Below, piece by piece: positions 9,321-17,867 of a stretch of DNA of 64,000 bases. The translations under genes were made by a program, and so were the position numbers. The notes beneath the pieces were generated by a model. The model saw only the letters and a program-made list of their open reading frames with translations. It searched no databases and was not told the DNA's origin. Source of the DNA: Pseudooceanicola lipolyticus (lineage in GTDB: Bacteria > Pseudomonadota > Alphaproteobacteria > Rhodobacterales > Rhodobacteraceae); contig NZ_PGTB01000002.1 of NCBI RefSeq assembly GCF_002786325.1, forward strand, positions 159,178 to 223,177, given 5' to 3'. The number at the start of each line of letters is the position of its first letter. Position 1 is the first letter of the stretch.

Positions 9321-9329
9321 GCCGCTTAC
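9321..9329. repeat. right terminal repeat of the IS66 remnant
   Basis: GCCGCTTAC, the complement of GTAAGCGGC, matches the GTAAGCG terminus typical of IS66-family elements and lies 20 bases after the TnpC stop. No left partner exists in the window. Confidence 0.6.
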
Positions 9330-9632
9330 GATCAACACGATGATGGTCGGCCTCTTTCGCGGCGCCTCTCTTCAAGCCGGTATTCTTGGGGCGGGCCGAA
9401 ACCGTGGTCGCACTGCTCTGGGCAGCGCATCCTACACCGCCCGGCCTTCGGGGATGCCGGTGCTAACGACGCCCCGCCGGTCAGGCTCAACCTTGAGCCT
9501 GACGCGAAGAGGCTATTTCCGCCGCCTGAAAACGGACCCTGACATTGGCAAGTGGCGCGTTTCGTCCGCGCCCCCCAAGTCCCGTCTTCGTCAAGCCGGG
9601 CCATTTTTTACGGCGCTGGCTGATCCAGGCGG
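9330..9632. other. geneless scar between IS66 end and IclR gene
   Basis: No protein-coding frame with a recognisable family. It contains a perfect 24-base palindrome at 9480-9503 (GTCAGGCTCAA, two-base loop, complement). A segment at about 9515-9545 reads on the minus strand TGTCAGGGTCCGTTTTCAG and looks like the end of another insertion sequence. Probably a stack of IS leftovers. Confidence 0.4.
9480..9503. repeat. perfect inverted repeat, 11-base arms
   Basis: GTCAGGCTCAA CC TTGAGCCTGAC. The loop is too short for a good terminator and no T run follows; more likely part of an IS scar. Confidence 0.6.
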
Positions 9633-10436
9633 TCAGGCGGTCAGGGACTGTTGACCCATCTTCTTCAGATTTCGAACGATTTCTTCGTGCATGATCCCTA
9701 CGATCTCTTTTTCGGATCTCAAGATAACATCAGTTGGAGCGCCAACCCCGACAGCGAAAAGCCGCGAGTTCAGATGGTTAGGAAACGGCATGGAAATCAA
9801 GCCGCTCCCTTGAACCACCTGATCGGTTGAGAGGTAATAGCCCTTGGCACGGGTTTCTGCCAACGAGGCCACGAAAGCTTTCACATCCACTGCCGGTTTG
9901 TCGGGCGCGCGATAGGCGTTGATCCTGCGGAACAGACTGCGCACTTCGTCGTCACTGAAACGACTCATCAGAACGCGCCCGACACCTGAGTTACCCAGCG
10001 GACGACGTGTCCCGAGCGATATGTGGTGGATCGGCGAATCTTTCGGGCGGACAACTTGCACGTACTCGGCTTCGTCCCCATTCTTGGTTGCCAGAACCAC
10101 CACATGCCGTGTGCGTTCCGAAATTGCCTTGAGCAGCCGGTGGATGGTGCCTTCGCCGAACAGATCTGGATTCATCCACGACCCTAAAAGCGGAACGCGC
10201 TCGGTGGGAAAATAACTCTTCTTTCGGGCATCGTGGGTCAGAAATCCAAGCTTCACCAAGCTTTTGAGCAGCGCCGAGGTACTTGACTGCGGGTACCCCA
10301 GTTCCTTGGACACTTCCACGACCGAAAGCGGTCGCTGAACTTCATCGAAATACACCAAAGTCTGACAGGTGCGCGCCACCGATTTCACAATTTGATCGCC
10401 GCCTGTTCTTGCTGAAGTCTGATGCGCGGTTTCCAT
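9633..10436 (-). CDS. IclR-family transcriptional regulator
   Basis: 267 residues. N-terminal winged HTH (RPLSVVEVSKELGYPQSS, about residues 35-65) and a C-terminal effector-binding IclR domain (around TRRPLGNSGVGRVLM and KGYYLSTDQVVQGS). The start at 10436 follows GGAGGAGA; an upstream in-frame ATG (10478) has no such site. It is oriented like the CaiB-ACAD-synthetase operon that ends 145 bases upstream and sits beside the IS scar. A TGTGCA-N6-TGCACA palindrome 16 bases before its start suggests autoregulation. Confidence 0.9.
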   Translation of the reverse strand: METAHQTSARTGGDQIVKSVARTCQTLVYFDEVQRPLSVVEVSKELGYPQSSTSALLKSLVKLGFLTHDARKKSYFPTERVPLLGSWMNPDLFGEGTIHRLLKAISERTRHVVVLATKNGDEAEYVQVVRPKDSPIHHISLGTRRPLGNSGVGRVLMSRFSDDEVRSLFRRINAYRAPDKPAVDVKAFVASLAETRAKGYYLSTDQVVQGSGLISMPFPNHLNSRLFAVGVGAPTDVILRSEKEIVGIMHEEIVRNLKKMGQQSLTA

Positions 10437-10451
10437 GATCTCCTCCCTTCG

Positions 10452-10469
10452 TGTGCAGTTATATGCACA
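10452..10469. promoter_or_regulatory. palindrome upstream of iclR gene, candidate IclR operator
   Basis: TGTGCA GTTATA TGCACA, perfect 6-base arms, directly before the ribosome-binding site of the IclR gene. IclR regulators commonly bind short palindromes at their own promoter. Assignment is inferred. Confidence 0.45.
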
Positions 10470-10504
10470 GCGTTCCATACGGAAGGATGGCCGCGCTTGT
10501 AAAT

Positions 10505-10520
10505 TCTGTCAACTGTTAGA
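10505..10520. promoter_or_regulatory. degenerate copy of the TCTAAC..GTTAGA palindrome
   Basis: TCTGTCAACTGTTAGA matches the perfect site at 59933 in 13 of 16 positions. It lies about 70 bases upstream of the IclR start. May be chance. Confidence 0.3.
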
Positions 10521-10580
10521 AAACTGCCGGGGGCACGCCGCAAGCGGCTTGGGGATCAGGAAAGATTTCGGGTTCGGTTG

Positions 10581-12695
10581 TCAGTGGCCTCCTCGATTGG
10601 CGGGTATGATCACACCGTCAGCGGCGACGGCTCCCTGCCCGCTTGCTCCGACGATCAATGGATTGACATCAATGGTCTCAAGCGCGGCCCCGTGATGGGC
10701 GGCAAAAGCAGACAGTCGGGCAAGGGCGCCGGCGAGGGCGTCGATGTCGCGTTCGGGCGCGCCCCGGAATGCGTCCAGCAGTTTGCGGCTGCGGATTTCG
10801 TCAATCATACGGCGCGCTTCGACAGGTCCGAATGGTGCGACGCGGAAAGACACGTCTTCGAGGGCCTCGACAAACACCCCGCCCAGACCGAACATGACCA
10901 CCGGGCCGAAAGCCGGGTCCTGGGTCACGCCGAGTATAGCCTCCAGTCCAGGTGCTGCCTGTTCCGCCACGACCAGCCCGTCGATCCGCGCACCGGGCAT
11001 CTTCTCGGACGCCAATTCCAAGATTCGTGCCCCGGCAGAGCGGACATCTTCGGCCGAACGCAGATCAAGCGCGACGCCCCCGATGTCGGATTTGTGCAAG
11101 ATGTCGGGCGAGGCAATCTTCAGCACGACCGGGAATCCCATTTCTTGCGCTGCCTGAGCTGCCGCTTCGGGGGTGGTGGCCAGGGTTTCGCGCACGATCC
11201 CGATTCCGGCCTCTGCAAGCAGGGCCTTGGCCTCGATCTCGTTCACAATTCCGTCCGGCAACGGCGACAGGTTGGAGAGTTCGGGTATCGGGTCCTTTTC
11301 GCCTGCCCGCGCGAAGGAACGGGCAAAATAGCGCAATGCGGCCATCGCCCGGACTGCACGGGTCGGTTCCTCGAACACGATGAACCCCGACTTTTCGTAC
11401 GCGGCGCGCCCCTCTGGCTCTGTCAGCGAACAGAACAGCATTGGCCGATCGGGATATTTCTCGCGAATGCGCTCCAGTCCGCGCCGAATGGCTTCGTTCA
11501 GGTCGGCGACAAGTCCGACCGTCGACATGAAGATGATGGCCCCATCGATCTCGCCGTCACCAAACAACACATCCATGTTGGTTTCCAGAAGATCGATCTG
11601 GTTGACCAGCTGCGCCGTCACATCGACCGGGTTTCGGACACCGGCAAATGGCAGCACCTCTTTCAGCTTTTTCTGTGCATGATCGGGAAGCGCAGGCACG
11701 TCCAGTTTCAGCTTTTCGGCTTCGTCGGCCATCAGCACCCCGACCCCGCCCGAGACTGTCACAAGGCCCAGCCGGTCGCCCTGCATCATCGACGCGGATT
11801 CGGCACAGGCATAAGTCACATCGAACATTTCATCGACCGATTGCGCCCGGTAAACGCCGTACTGCCGGAACGCCGCGTCATAAACCGCGTCTGCCCCAGC
11901 CAATGAGGCGGTATGCGACTGCGCGGCCTCTGCTCCGACCGCGCTGCGCCCGACCTTCATCATGACCACCGGCTTTCCCCGGGCCCGCGCCAGCTCAAGT
12001 GCCTCGACCAGCCTGTCGCGATCGGTTGCCCCTTCGAGATATCCCATGATGACGCGGGTATCGTCATCCTGCGCGCAATAGGCCACGGCATCGGCAAAAT
12101 CGACATCGCAGGAATTGCCCGTCGTCGCCCAGATATTGACCCCAAGTCCGCGCATTCGAACGAGCGTCATGCAATACGAGCCGAACGCGCCGCTTTGACT
12201 GACGATCGACACGCCGCCGGGTTTTGGCAGGTGTTTTTCGACCCCGGGCGTGAATGTCGCATAGAGGTTGTGGCGCACATTCGCGATGCCAAGGCAGTTC
12301 GGCCCCACAAGCCGCATGCCGCCCTCGCGCGCGATGTCGACCATGCGCGCCTGAAGGGCGGCCCCGTCGGCATCGACCTCCGAGAACCCCGAACTGAAGA
12401 TCACCGCCCCCCGCACACCTTGGGCCGCGCACTGTTCGACCGCCTGAACGGCCAGCGGCGCGGGCAGCGCGATCACGGCCAGGTCCGGTGTCGTGGGTGC
12501 CTCCGAGATCGACGGATACGCCGTCAGGCCCTGCACCTCTGGCGATTTCGGGTTGATAGGCAGGATCGGGCCGTCGAAACCGTGCCGCTTGAGAAAATCC
12601 ACCGGCCTTCCGCCGATGCGCTTGGGATCGCTTGAGGCGCCAATCACCGCTACCGAGCGAGGGTTGAAAATGGCATCCATTCCATGAATTCGCAT
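10581..12695 (-). CDS. ADP-forming acyl-CoA synthetase, fused subunits, complete
   Basis: 704 residues, full length for the fused acetate--CoA ligase (ADP-forming) family. CoA-binding Rossmann domain from SVAVIGASSDPKRIGG (residue about 14), phosphohistidine loop AQSHTASLAG near 260, ATP-grasp domain from about 480 with GFPVVLKIASPDILHKSD, and FGLGGVFVEALEDV. ATG at 12695 follows AAGGAAG. It is the third gene of the CaiB-ACAD-synthetase operon; 23 bases separate it from the ACAD. It shares the end of its ATP-grasp domain closely with the partial copy at 1-1910, so these two are paralogues. Confidence 0.92.
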   Translation of the reverse strand: MRIHGMDAIFNPRSVAVIGASSDPKRIGGRPVDFLKRHGFDGPILPINPKSPEVQGLTAYPSISEAPTTPDLAVIALPAPLAVQAVEQCAAQGVRGAVIFSSGFSEVDADGAALQARMVDIAREGGMRLVGPNCLGIANVRHNLYATFTPGVEKHLPKPGGVSIVSQSGAFGSYCMTLVRMRGLGVNIWATTGNSCDVDFADAVAYCAQDDDTRVIMGYLEGATDRDRLVEALELARARGKPVVMMKVGRSAVGAEAAQSHTASLAGADAVYDAAFRQYGVYRAQSVDEMFDVTYACAESASMMQGDRLGLVTVSGGVGVLMADEAEKLKLDVPALPDHAQKKLKEVLPFAGVRNPVDVTAQLVNQIDLLETNMDVLFGDGEIDGAIIFMSTVGLVADLNEAIRRGLERIREKYPDRPMLFCSLTEPEGRAAYEKSGFIVFEEPTRAVRAMAALRYFARSFARAGEKDPIPELSNLSPLPDGIVNEIEAKALLAEAGIGIVRETLATTPEAAAQAAQEMGFPVVLKIASPDILHKSDIGGVALDLRSAEDVRSAGARILELASEKMPGARIDGLVVAEQAAPGLEAILGVTQDPAFGPVVMFGLGGVFVEALEDVSFRVAPFGPVEARRMIDEIRSRKLLDAFRGAPERDIDALAGALARLSAFAAHHGAALETIDVNPLIVGASGQGAVAADGVIIPANRGGH

Positions 12696-12718
12696 GGGAC
12701 TTCCTTTGATGTTCGTAA

Positions 12719-13885
12719 CTAGTAGGATTTTGGCAGGCCGAGGGCATGTTCCGCGATAAACGAAAGCACCAGCTGCGGGGTGACCGGCGCGATGCGGAAC
12801 AGGATGGCCTCGCGAACAAGACGCTCGACATGGTATTCCTTGGCGTATCCGAACCCCCCGAAGGTCAGCTGCGCGGTCTGTGTCGCCTTCACCGCCGCTT
12901 CGGCGGCCAGATATTTTCCTGCGTTGGCTTCATTTCCGCAGGGCTTGCCCGCGTCGTAGAGCGCGCCGGCGTGCATCGCCATCAGGTTGGCCGCCTCCAG
13001 TTCCGCCCAGCTGGCGGCCAGGGGGTGCTGTACACCCTGATTCTGACCGATTGGTCTGCCAAAAACGACGCGCTCATTGGCGTAATCCGCGGCGCGCCGA
13101 AGCGCATTCCGCCCGATTCCGACTGCTTCAGCGGCAATTAGAACCCGTTCGGGGTTCAGCCCGTGCAGGATCTGACGAAAGCCCTGGCCTTCTTCGCCGA
13201 TCAGATCCCCGGCGGGGATCGGAAGCCCGTCGATGAACAGTTCGTTCGAGTCGACACATTTGCGGCCCATCTTTTCGATCTCGCGCACGGTGACGAAAGA
13301 TCGGTCCAGATCGGTGTAAAAAAGGCTTAATCCTTCTGTCGGTTTCTTGACGTCCTCAAGCGGGGTCGTGCGCGCCAGCAACAGGATCTTGTCGGCCTCC
13401 TGGGCGGTTGAAATCCAGACCTTCTGGCCGTGCACCACATATCGGTCACCCTGTCGCACGGCGCGTGTTTTCAGTTTGGTGGTGTCCAGACCGGTTGTCG
13501 GCTCGGTCACCCCGAAACACGCACGTTCATCGCCTGCCACCAAAGGCGGAAGGTATTTCTTTTTCTGGTCATCGGTGCCGAATTTCACGACTGGGTTCAG
13601 ACCGAAGATATTCATGTGAATCGCCGATGCGGCGCTGTTGCCGCCGCCGGATTCCGCAATGGCCTGCATCATGATCGCGGCATCGACGATGCCAAGACCG
13701 GCACCTCCGTACTCTTCGGGGATTGCAATCCCCAGCCAGCCATCGCGGGCCAGCTTTTGATGCAGCTCTCGCGGGAAACCGCCTACGCGATCGCGTGTCA
13801 GCCAGAATTCGTCGTCGAATTCTTCGCAGATCCGCAGGATCGCATCGCGGATTCCCTGCTGTTCGGATGTCATCTGATAGGTCAT
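12719..13885 (-). CDS. acyl-CoA dehydrogenase (C-terminal EGT motif replaced)
   Basis: 388 residues. FAD/substrate motif GVTEPTTGLD near 130. At the C-terminus, where MCAD-type enzymes have EGTxxIQ, this one reads APVTPQLVLSFIAE, so the usual Glu is absent; a Glu is present at the IVD-like position on helix G (LNPERVLIA). Start ATG at 13885 follows GAGGAGA. It lies between CaiB and the ADP-forming synthetase, presumably oxidising the thioester they form. Confidence 0.88.
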   Translation of the reverse strand: MTYQMTSEQQGIRDAILRICEEFDDEFWLTRDRVGGFPRELHQKLARDGWLGIAIPEEYGGAGLGIVDAAIMMQAIAESGGGNSAASAIHMNIFGLNPVVKFGTDDQKKKYLPPLVAGDERACFGVTEPTTGLDTTKLKTRAVRQGDRYVVHGQKVWISTAQEADKILLLARTTPLEDVKKPTEGLSLFYTDLDRSFVTVREIEKMGRKCVDSNELFIDGLPIPAGDLIGEEGQGFRQILHGLNPERVLIAAEAVGIGRNALRRAADYANERVVFGRPIGQNQGVQHPLAASWAELEAANLMAMHAGALYDAGKPCGNEANAGKYLAAEAAVKATQTAQLTFGGFGYAKEYHVERLVREAILFRIAPVTPQLVLSFIAEHALGLPKSY

Positions 13886-13915
13886 GATTTTCTCCTCACG
13901 TCTTGCAGACCCGGC

Positions 13916-15130
13916 TCAGCGGCCCGGTTCGGCCACAGTGCCTTGTTCGATTAGGGTGTCGATTTGCCCGGTGTCGTACGCGAGCTCTTGTAAAATCGCC
14001 CGGGTGTCAGCACCCAGTTCGCGGCGCCCAAGCCAGCGCAGCCGTCCCGGCGTCTTGTCCAGCTTTGGCACGGGTCCGACGACCTTGGTGTCGTCGCCCT
14101 CCACCCCAACAATGTCCCTTCGCGCGGCGATCTGCGGATCGGCCAGGATGTCATCGACGTCATAGACCATCGCAGCCACGGCATCGTGGGCCTGGAAGAT
14201 GTCAATCGCCTTCTGCGCGTCATGCTGTGCCACAAATGCGCCGAGACGGTCCACAATCTCGTCCATGTGCTCCGCGAAGCCATCGAGGCTTTGGAATTGC
14301 GGCTGTTCCGCCCATTCCTTTCCGCCCGCGGCTTCCAGAAGCCGCCGCCCGGTCGCGGCACTGCCTGCGCTGATTGTGACCCATTTCCCGTCGCGGGCGC
14401 GAAACACCCCCGCCGGGGCGTAGGAATTGGGCGCCTGGAGCCCGTTTCGGTCAACCGGCAGCCCCGCGCCGGTTCGCGTCGGAACGTGATAGTCGATCAG
14501 GCGCAACAGCGGCTCGAAAATAGCCAGGTCCACCACTTGCCCCCGGGCGCGGCCGTTCTGCACCGCATGCAGCGCCATCATCGCGCCGTAGGCCGCCATC
14601 AGGCCTGTGGTCGAATCCGCAGCGGGAAAGCCGGGGTGCATCGGCGCGTTGTCGGCAAAGCCGGTGATGTGCGCCAGTCCGCTCATGGCCTCGCCGGCCC
14701 GACCGAAACCCGGCCACGAGGCGCGCGGCCCCGTCTGGCCATAGCCCGAGATCCGCACGATCACCAGATCGGGGTTCCACTCATGCAGGACCTCTGGGGC
14801 CAACCCTGCCCGTTCCAGAACACCGGGTCGAAAGTTCTCGATAAGCACATGGGCGTTTTCGACCAGCCGGCGCAGAATGGCGCGGCCGTCTTCACTCTTC
14901 CAATCCAGCGCCATCAGACGCTTGTTTCGTGCCAGGGTCTTCCACCAGGCGCCAACGCCATCACTGGCCCGCGCGCTCAGTACCCGCAGCATGTCACCCT
15001 GCCCCGGACGCTCGATCTTGACCACGTCGGCGCCAAAATCGGACAGCAATGCGCCGCACATCGGTGCTGCGATCACATGCCCCAGTTCAATCACCCTGAC
15101 ATCGCTCAGTGGCCCATTTTCCATTTTCAC
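13916..15130 (-). CDS. CaiB/BaiF family (class III) CoA-transferase
   Basis: 404 residues. N-terminal VRVIELGHVIAAPMCG and DVVKIERPGQGD, the family's CoA-binding region, and the catalytic Asp in PAADSTTGLMAAY (about residue 170). Transfers CoA between carboxylates. GTG at 15130 is favoured because GAGG lies seven bases upstream; ATG at 15124 is an alternative. First gene of its operon, with a 156-base divergent promoter region shared with the plus operon at 15287. Confidence 0.9.
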   Translation of the reverse strand: MKMENGPLSDVRVIELGHVIAAPMCGALLSDFGADVVKIERPGQGDMLRVLSARASDGVGAWWKTLARNKRLMALDWKSEDGRAILRRLVENAHVLIENFRPGVLERAGLAPEVLHEWNPDLVIVRISGYGQTGPRASWPGFGRAGEAMSGLAHITGFADNAPMHPGFPAADSTTGLMAAYGAMMALHAVQNGRARGQVVDLAIFEPLLRLIDYHVPTRTGAGLPVDRNGLQAPNSYAPAGVFRARDGKWVTISAGSAATGRRLLEAAGGKEWAEQPQFQSLDGFAEHMDEIVDRLGAFVAQHDAQKAIDIFQAHDAVAAMVYDVDDILADPQIAARRDIVGVEGDDTKVVGPVPKLDKTPGRLRWLGRRELGADTRAILQELAYDTGQIDTLIEQGTVAEPGR

Positions 15131-15227
15131 GTGTCTGCCTCGTTCTGCGAATTTTCCGACGTCAAGCCCTAGTTTGCGGCTCTGAAAGCCTCATTCTGCT
15201 CGGAACTAGAATCCATTGCGAGAACAA

Positions 15228-15243
15228 TCGAACAACCGTTAGA
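15228..15243. promoter_or_regulatory. degenerate copy of the TCTAAC..GTTAGA palindrome
   Basis: TCGAACAACCGTTAGA, 13 of 16 positions shared with the perfect palindrome at 59933. It lies in the divergent promoter region, 44 bases before the plus-strand start at 15287. Confidence 0.4.
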
Positions 15244-15286
15244 TCGCCGAAACGAGCCGATGTTTTTTCACTTGACGGAGGAAAGA

Positions 15287-16702
15287 ATGGCAGAGCCAAA
15301 CACGAATCGAATGACGGCATGCCGGCCCACGGTAGCCGACGCACTGGACGGGTTGTTCGACCCTCGCACCATTGCGGTGGTCGGCGCGTCCCGCACCAAG
15401 GGCAAGTTGGGGCAGGCCGTCATGGCCCTGCTGAAGAGCAACGGTTACAGCGGCACGATTATCCCCGTGAACCCTTCGGGCGGCGAGATCGAAGGCCTTC
15501 CGGCTGTGCGCAGTCTGGACGAGATTGACAGCCCGATCGACGTGGTTGTGCTGGCAACGCCGGTCGGGGTCGCGCTGGACGCTCTGGAGACCTGCACCAG
15601 GCTCGATGTAAAGGTCGTGGTCGGGGTCACCTCGGGCTTTTCCGAAGCCGGGGAAGAAGGGCATGACAACGAAGAGCGCTTGCGCCGGATCATGCAAGAC
15701 GCGCCCTTCAGACTGGTCGGACCGAACTGCGAAGGCGTGGTGCGCCCCGCGGCGGACCTGCAACTGACCTTCAGCCCGATGTTCAACGATCTTCGGCCTG
15801 GTCCCGTGGCCATGATTTCCCAGTCCGGCGCGCTTGCGGGCCTTATGGCGTTGCGCCTGGGCGAACGCGGCGTGGGCATCAACGCCATCGTTTCCAGCGG
15901 CAACGAAACCGACCTGACCGCAGCGGACCTGCTGGATTATCTGGGCAACGACCCCCAGACGCGGGTGGTTCTTTGCTACGTCGAGGAACTGCGCGACGGA
16001 CGCCGTTTTTCCGAAGCGGCCCAGCGGCTGACACAGGCGGGGAAGCATATTGTCGCGGTCAAGGGTGGGCGCAGCCGCGCCGGGTCACGCGCGGTCCAGT
16101 CGCATACCGGCGCCATGGCCGGGGACGACCGGGTGATCAGCGCGGTCTTTCGCGAAACCGGTGTCATCCGCGCCCGTGAATCCGTCGCCGCCGTCGATGC
16201 CGTGACGGCGCTCGCCGCGGGTCGACGACCTGCCGGAAACAGGGTCGGGATCATTTCTGTCACCGGCGGGCTTGGCGTCGAAATGACCGACTTGGCCGAA
16301 AGCGCCGGCTTCGAGGTTCCGGTGCTGGATGAAACGACGCAGACGGCGCTGTCGCGCTATGTGCCCTTTTATGGGTCGGTGACAAACCCGGTCGATCTGA
16401 CCGGTGTGGTTTTGGCGAATCCCACATATGTCGGACGCTGTCTGGAGGCCGTTGCCGCCGATCCGGGCGTGGATATTGCCATCGCAATTATCACATTTGT
16501 GCCAGATCAGCAGTTCATCGAGGCCTTGGCCGAGGCGTTCGACAGCACAGACAAGCCGATTCTGATCGTCTGGACCGGTTCGGCACGCAGCAATGCCTCG
16601 GGCGAGGCGCTGCGCGAACGAGCCGTTCCTGTCTATGATTCGCCCGCTCGGGCGGCATCGGGCCTCGCCGCACTCGCGGTCGCGACAGGAGAAGTGGCAT
16701 GA
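15287..16702 (+). CDS. ADP-forming acyl-CoA synthetase, alpha (CoA-binding) subunit
   Basis: 471 residues from the ATG that follows GGAGGAAAG (an earlier in-frame ATG at 15260 lacks this). CoA-binding Rossmann domain (TIAVVGASRTKGKLGQ), ligase-CoA domains, and phosphohistidine loop VQSHTGAMAGDD near residue 280. It ends where the fused homologues in this window continue into ATP-grasp; that part is the next gene. Stop and next start overlap (ATGA), so the two subunits are made together. Confidence 0.9.
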   Translation: MAEPNTNRMTACRPTVADALDGLFDPRTIAVVGASRTKGKLGQAVMALLKSNGYSGTIIPVNPSGGEIEGLPAVRSLDEIDSPIDVVVLATPVGVALDALETCTRLDVKVVVGVTSGFSEAGEEGHDNEERLRRIMQDAPFRLVGPNCEGVVRPAADLQLTFSPMFNDLRPGPVAMISQSGALAGLMALRLGERGVGINAIVSSGNETDLTAADLLDYLGNDPQTRVVLCYVEELRDGRRFSEAAQRLTQAGKHIVAVKGGRSRAGSRAVQSHTGAMAGDDRVISAVFRETGVIRARESVAAVDAVTALAAGRRPAGNRVGIISVTGGLGVEMTDLAESAGFEVPVLDETTQTALSRYVPFYGSVTNPVDLTGVVLANPTYVGRCLEAVAADPGVDIAIAIITFVPDQQFIEALAEAFDSTDKPILIVWTGSARSNASGEALRERAVPVYDSPARAASGLAALAVATGEVA

Positions 16703-17370
16703 CCCAAAGAGAAACGCTGGAAAACTGGCAGCGTGCCGGGCGCACGGTTATCCACGAGGCCGATGCGAAGGATCTGCTGCAACGGATTGGAATCCCGGTG
16801 CCCCGACGTGACCCCGACCACGGGCGCTGTGTCGCCAAGCTGTGTCACGATGACTATCCGCATAAGTCCGATCACGGGCTCGTCCGTTTGGGTCTTTCCC
16901 CCGACGAGGCGAAACAGGCCGCCGCGGAAATGGCGGAACGTTTTGCGGGCGGCACGGCGCTGATCGAGGAAATGGAAGAAGGGTCCGTGGCCGAATGGAT
17001 TATCGGCTGCAAACGCGACGACACCTTTGGTCCGATCGTTCTGGCCGGTCCTGGCGGCATCCTTGTAGAACTGATTGATGCCGCCGAAATCAGGCTTGCG
17101 CCCGCCACCCCGCAAACTGCCGCGGCCATGCTGCGATCGGGTCCGGGGGCGCGGTTGCTGACTGGACTACGCGGCGCAGAACCGGCCGACAAAGATGCCC
17201 TGGCAGACCTGATTTCACGCATATCTGTTTTCTTTGCCGAGAACGCCGATCTGATCTCGGAAATTGAAATCAACCCTGTGATGGTTCGGGCCGACGGGAA
17301 GGGATTGGTCGCCGCCGATGCCTTGATCGTTTTGTCATCAAAGGCGGACGGACAGGAGAAATCAACGTGA
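16699..17370 (+). CDS. ADP-forming acyl-CoA synthetase, beta (ATP-grasp) subunit
   Basis: 223 residues, matching the ATP-grasp half of the fused enzymes. Recognisable blocks are PHKSDHGLVRLGL, FGPIVLAGPGGILVEL and ISEIEINPVMV. It has a 4-base overlap with the alpha subunit upstream and with the MaoC gene downstream. Together with the alpha subunit it should form a heteromeric synthetase like archaeal ACD. Confidence 0.88.
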   Translation: MTQRETLENWQRAGRTVIHEADAKDLLQRIGIPVPRRDPDHGRCVAKLCHDDYPHKSDHGLVRLGLSPDEAKQAAAEMAERFAGGTALIEEMEEGSVAEWIIGCKRDDTFGPIVLAGPGGILVELIDAAEIRLAPATPQTAAAMLRSGPGARLLTGLRGAEPADKDALADLISRISVFFAENADLISEIEINPVMVRADGKGLVAADALIVLSSKADGQEKST

Positions 17371-17867
17371 TACGTCACCCTTTTGGAGAGTTGTCACTTG
17401 GCCAGACCGGCATTTCGAGCGGTCGGACGATGACCGAAACCGATGTCGTCAATTTCTGCATGTTGACCGGGAACTGGCTGGAACTTCACTCCAACGTCGA
17501 GCACGCCAAATCGTCTCTGTATGGCCAGCGCCTCGTGCAGGGCAGCCTCGTGTTCTCGATCGTCAATGCGATGATCCCCTTCGACAGTTCCGTGCTGGCC
17601 GCTTTCTATGGCTGTGACAAGCTACGCTTTTTGCGGCCCACTTTTATCAACGACACCCTTTGGGCCCGCACCGAAATCATCGACCTGAAGGACCATGACG
17701 AAAGGCACGGCGTCGTGACCAGCAAACTGGAAGGCATCAACCAGCGGGACGAAACGGTCCTGCGCTGCGAGTTCAGCCTGCTGATCCGCAAGTCGCGTCT
17801 GGATCGCCCCGGAGAACCGGCCAAAATCCGTGCGGCGCACGACAAGACACAAGGACAGAGCGCATGA
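17367..17867 (+). CDS. MaoC-like hotdog protein with altered catalytic dyad
   Basis: 166 residues starting at GTG, overlapping the previous stop (GTGA). It aligns with the hydratase at 1903-2394 (GRTMTETDVVNFC...; YGQRLVQG), but the Asp of the GDxNxxH motif is Asn (LTGNWLELH), while the His remains; the following IAHG is LVQG. It may be a weak or inactive hydratase, a structural partner, or act on a different thioester. It overlaps the ACAD start by 4 bases. Confidence 0.78.
   Translation: MIRHPFGELSLGQTGISSGRTMTETDVVNFCMLTGNWLELHSNVEHAKSSLYGQRLVQGSLVFSIVNAMIPFDSSVLAAFYGCDKLRFLRPTFINDTLWARTEIIDLKDHDERHGVVTSKLEGINQRDETVLRCEFSLLIRKSRLDRPGEPAKIRAAHDKTQGQSA

Noticed and set aside
10578-11906. 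Plus-strand open frame of 442 codons
   Set aside because: Antisense to the ADP-forming synthetase, which has full family motifs.
16414-16430. CACATATGTC in the synthetase alpha gene
   Set aside because: One base off the palindrome and inside a coding sequence.
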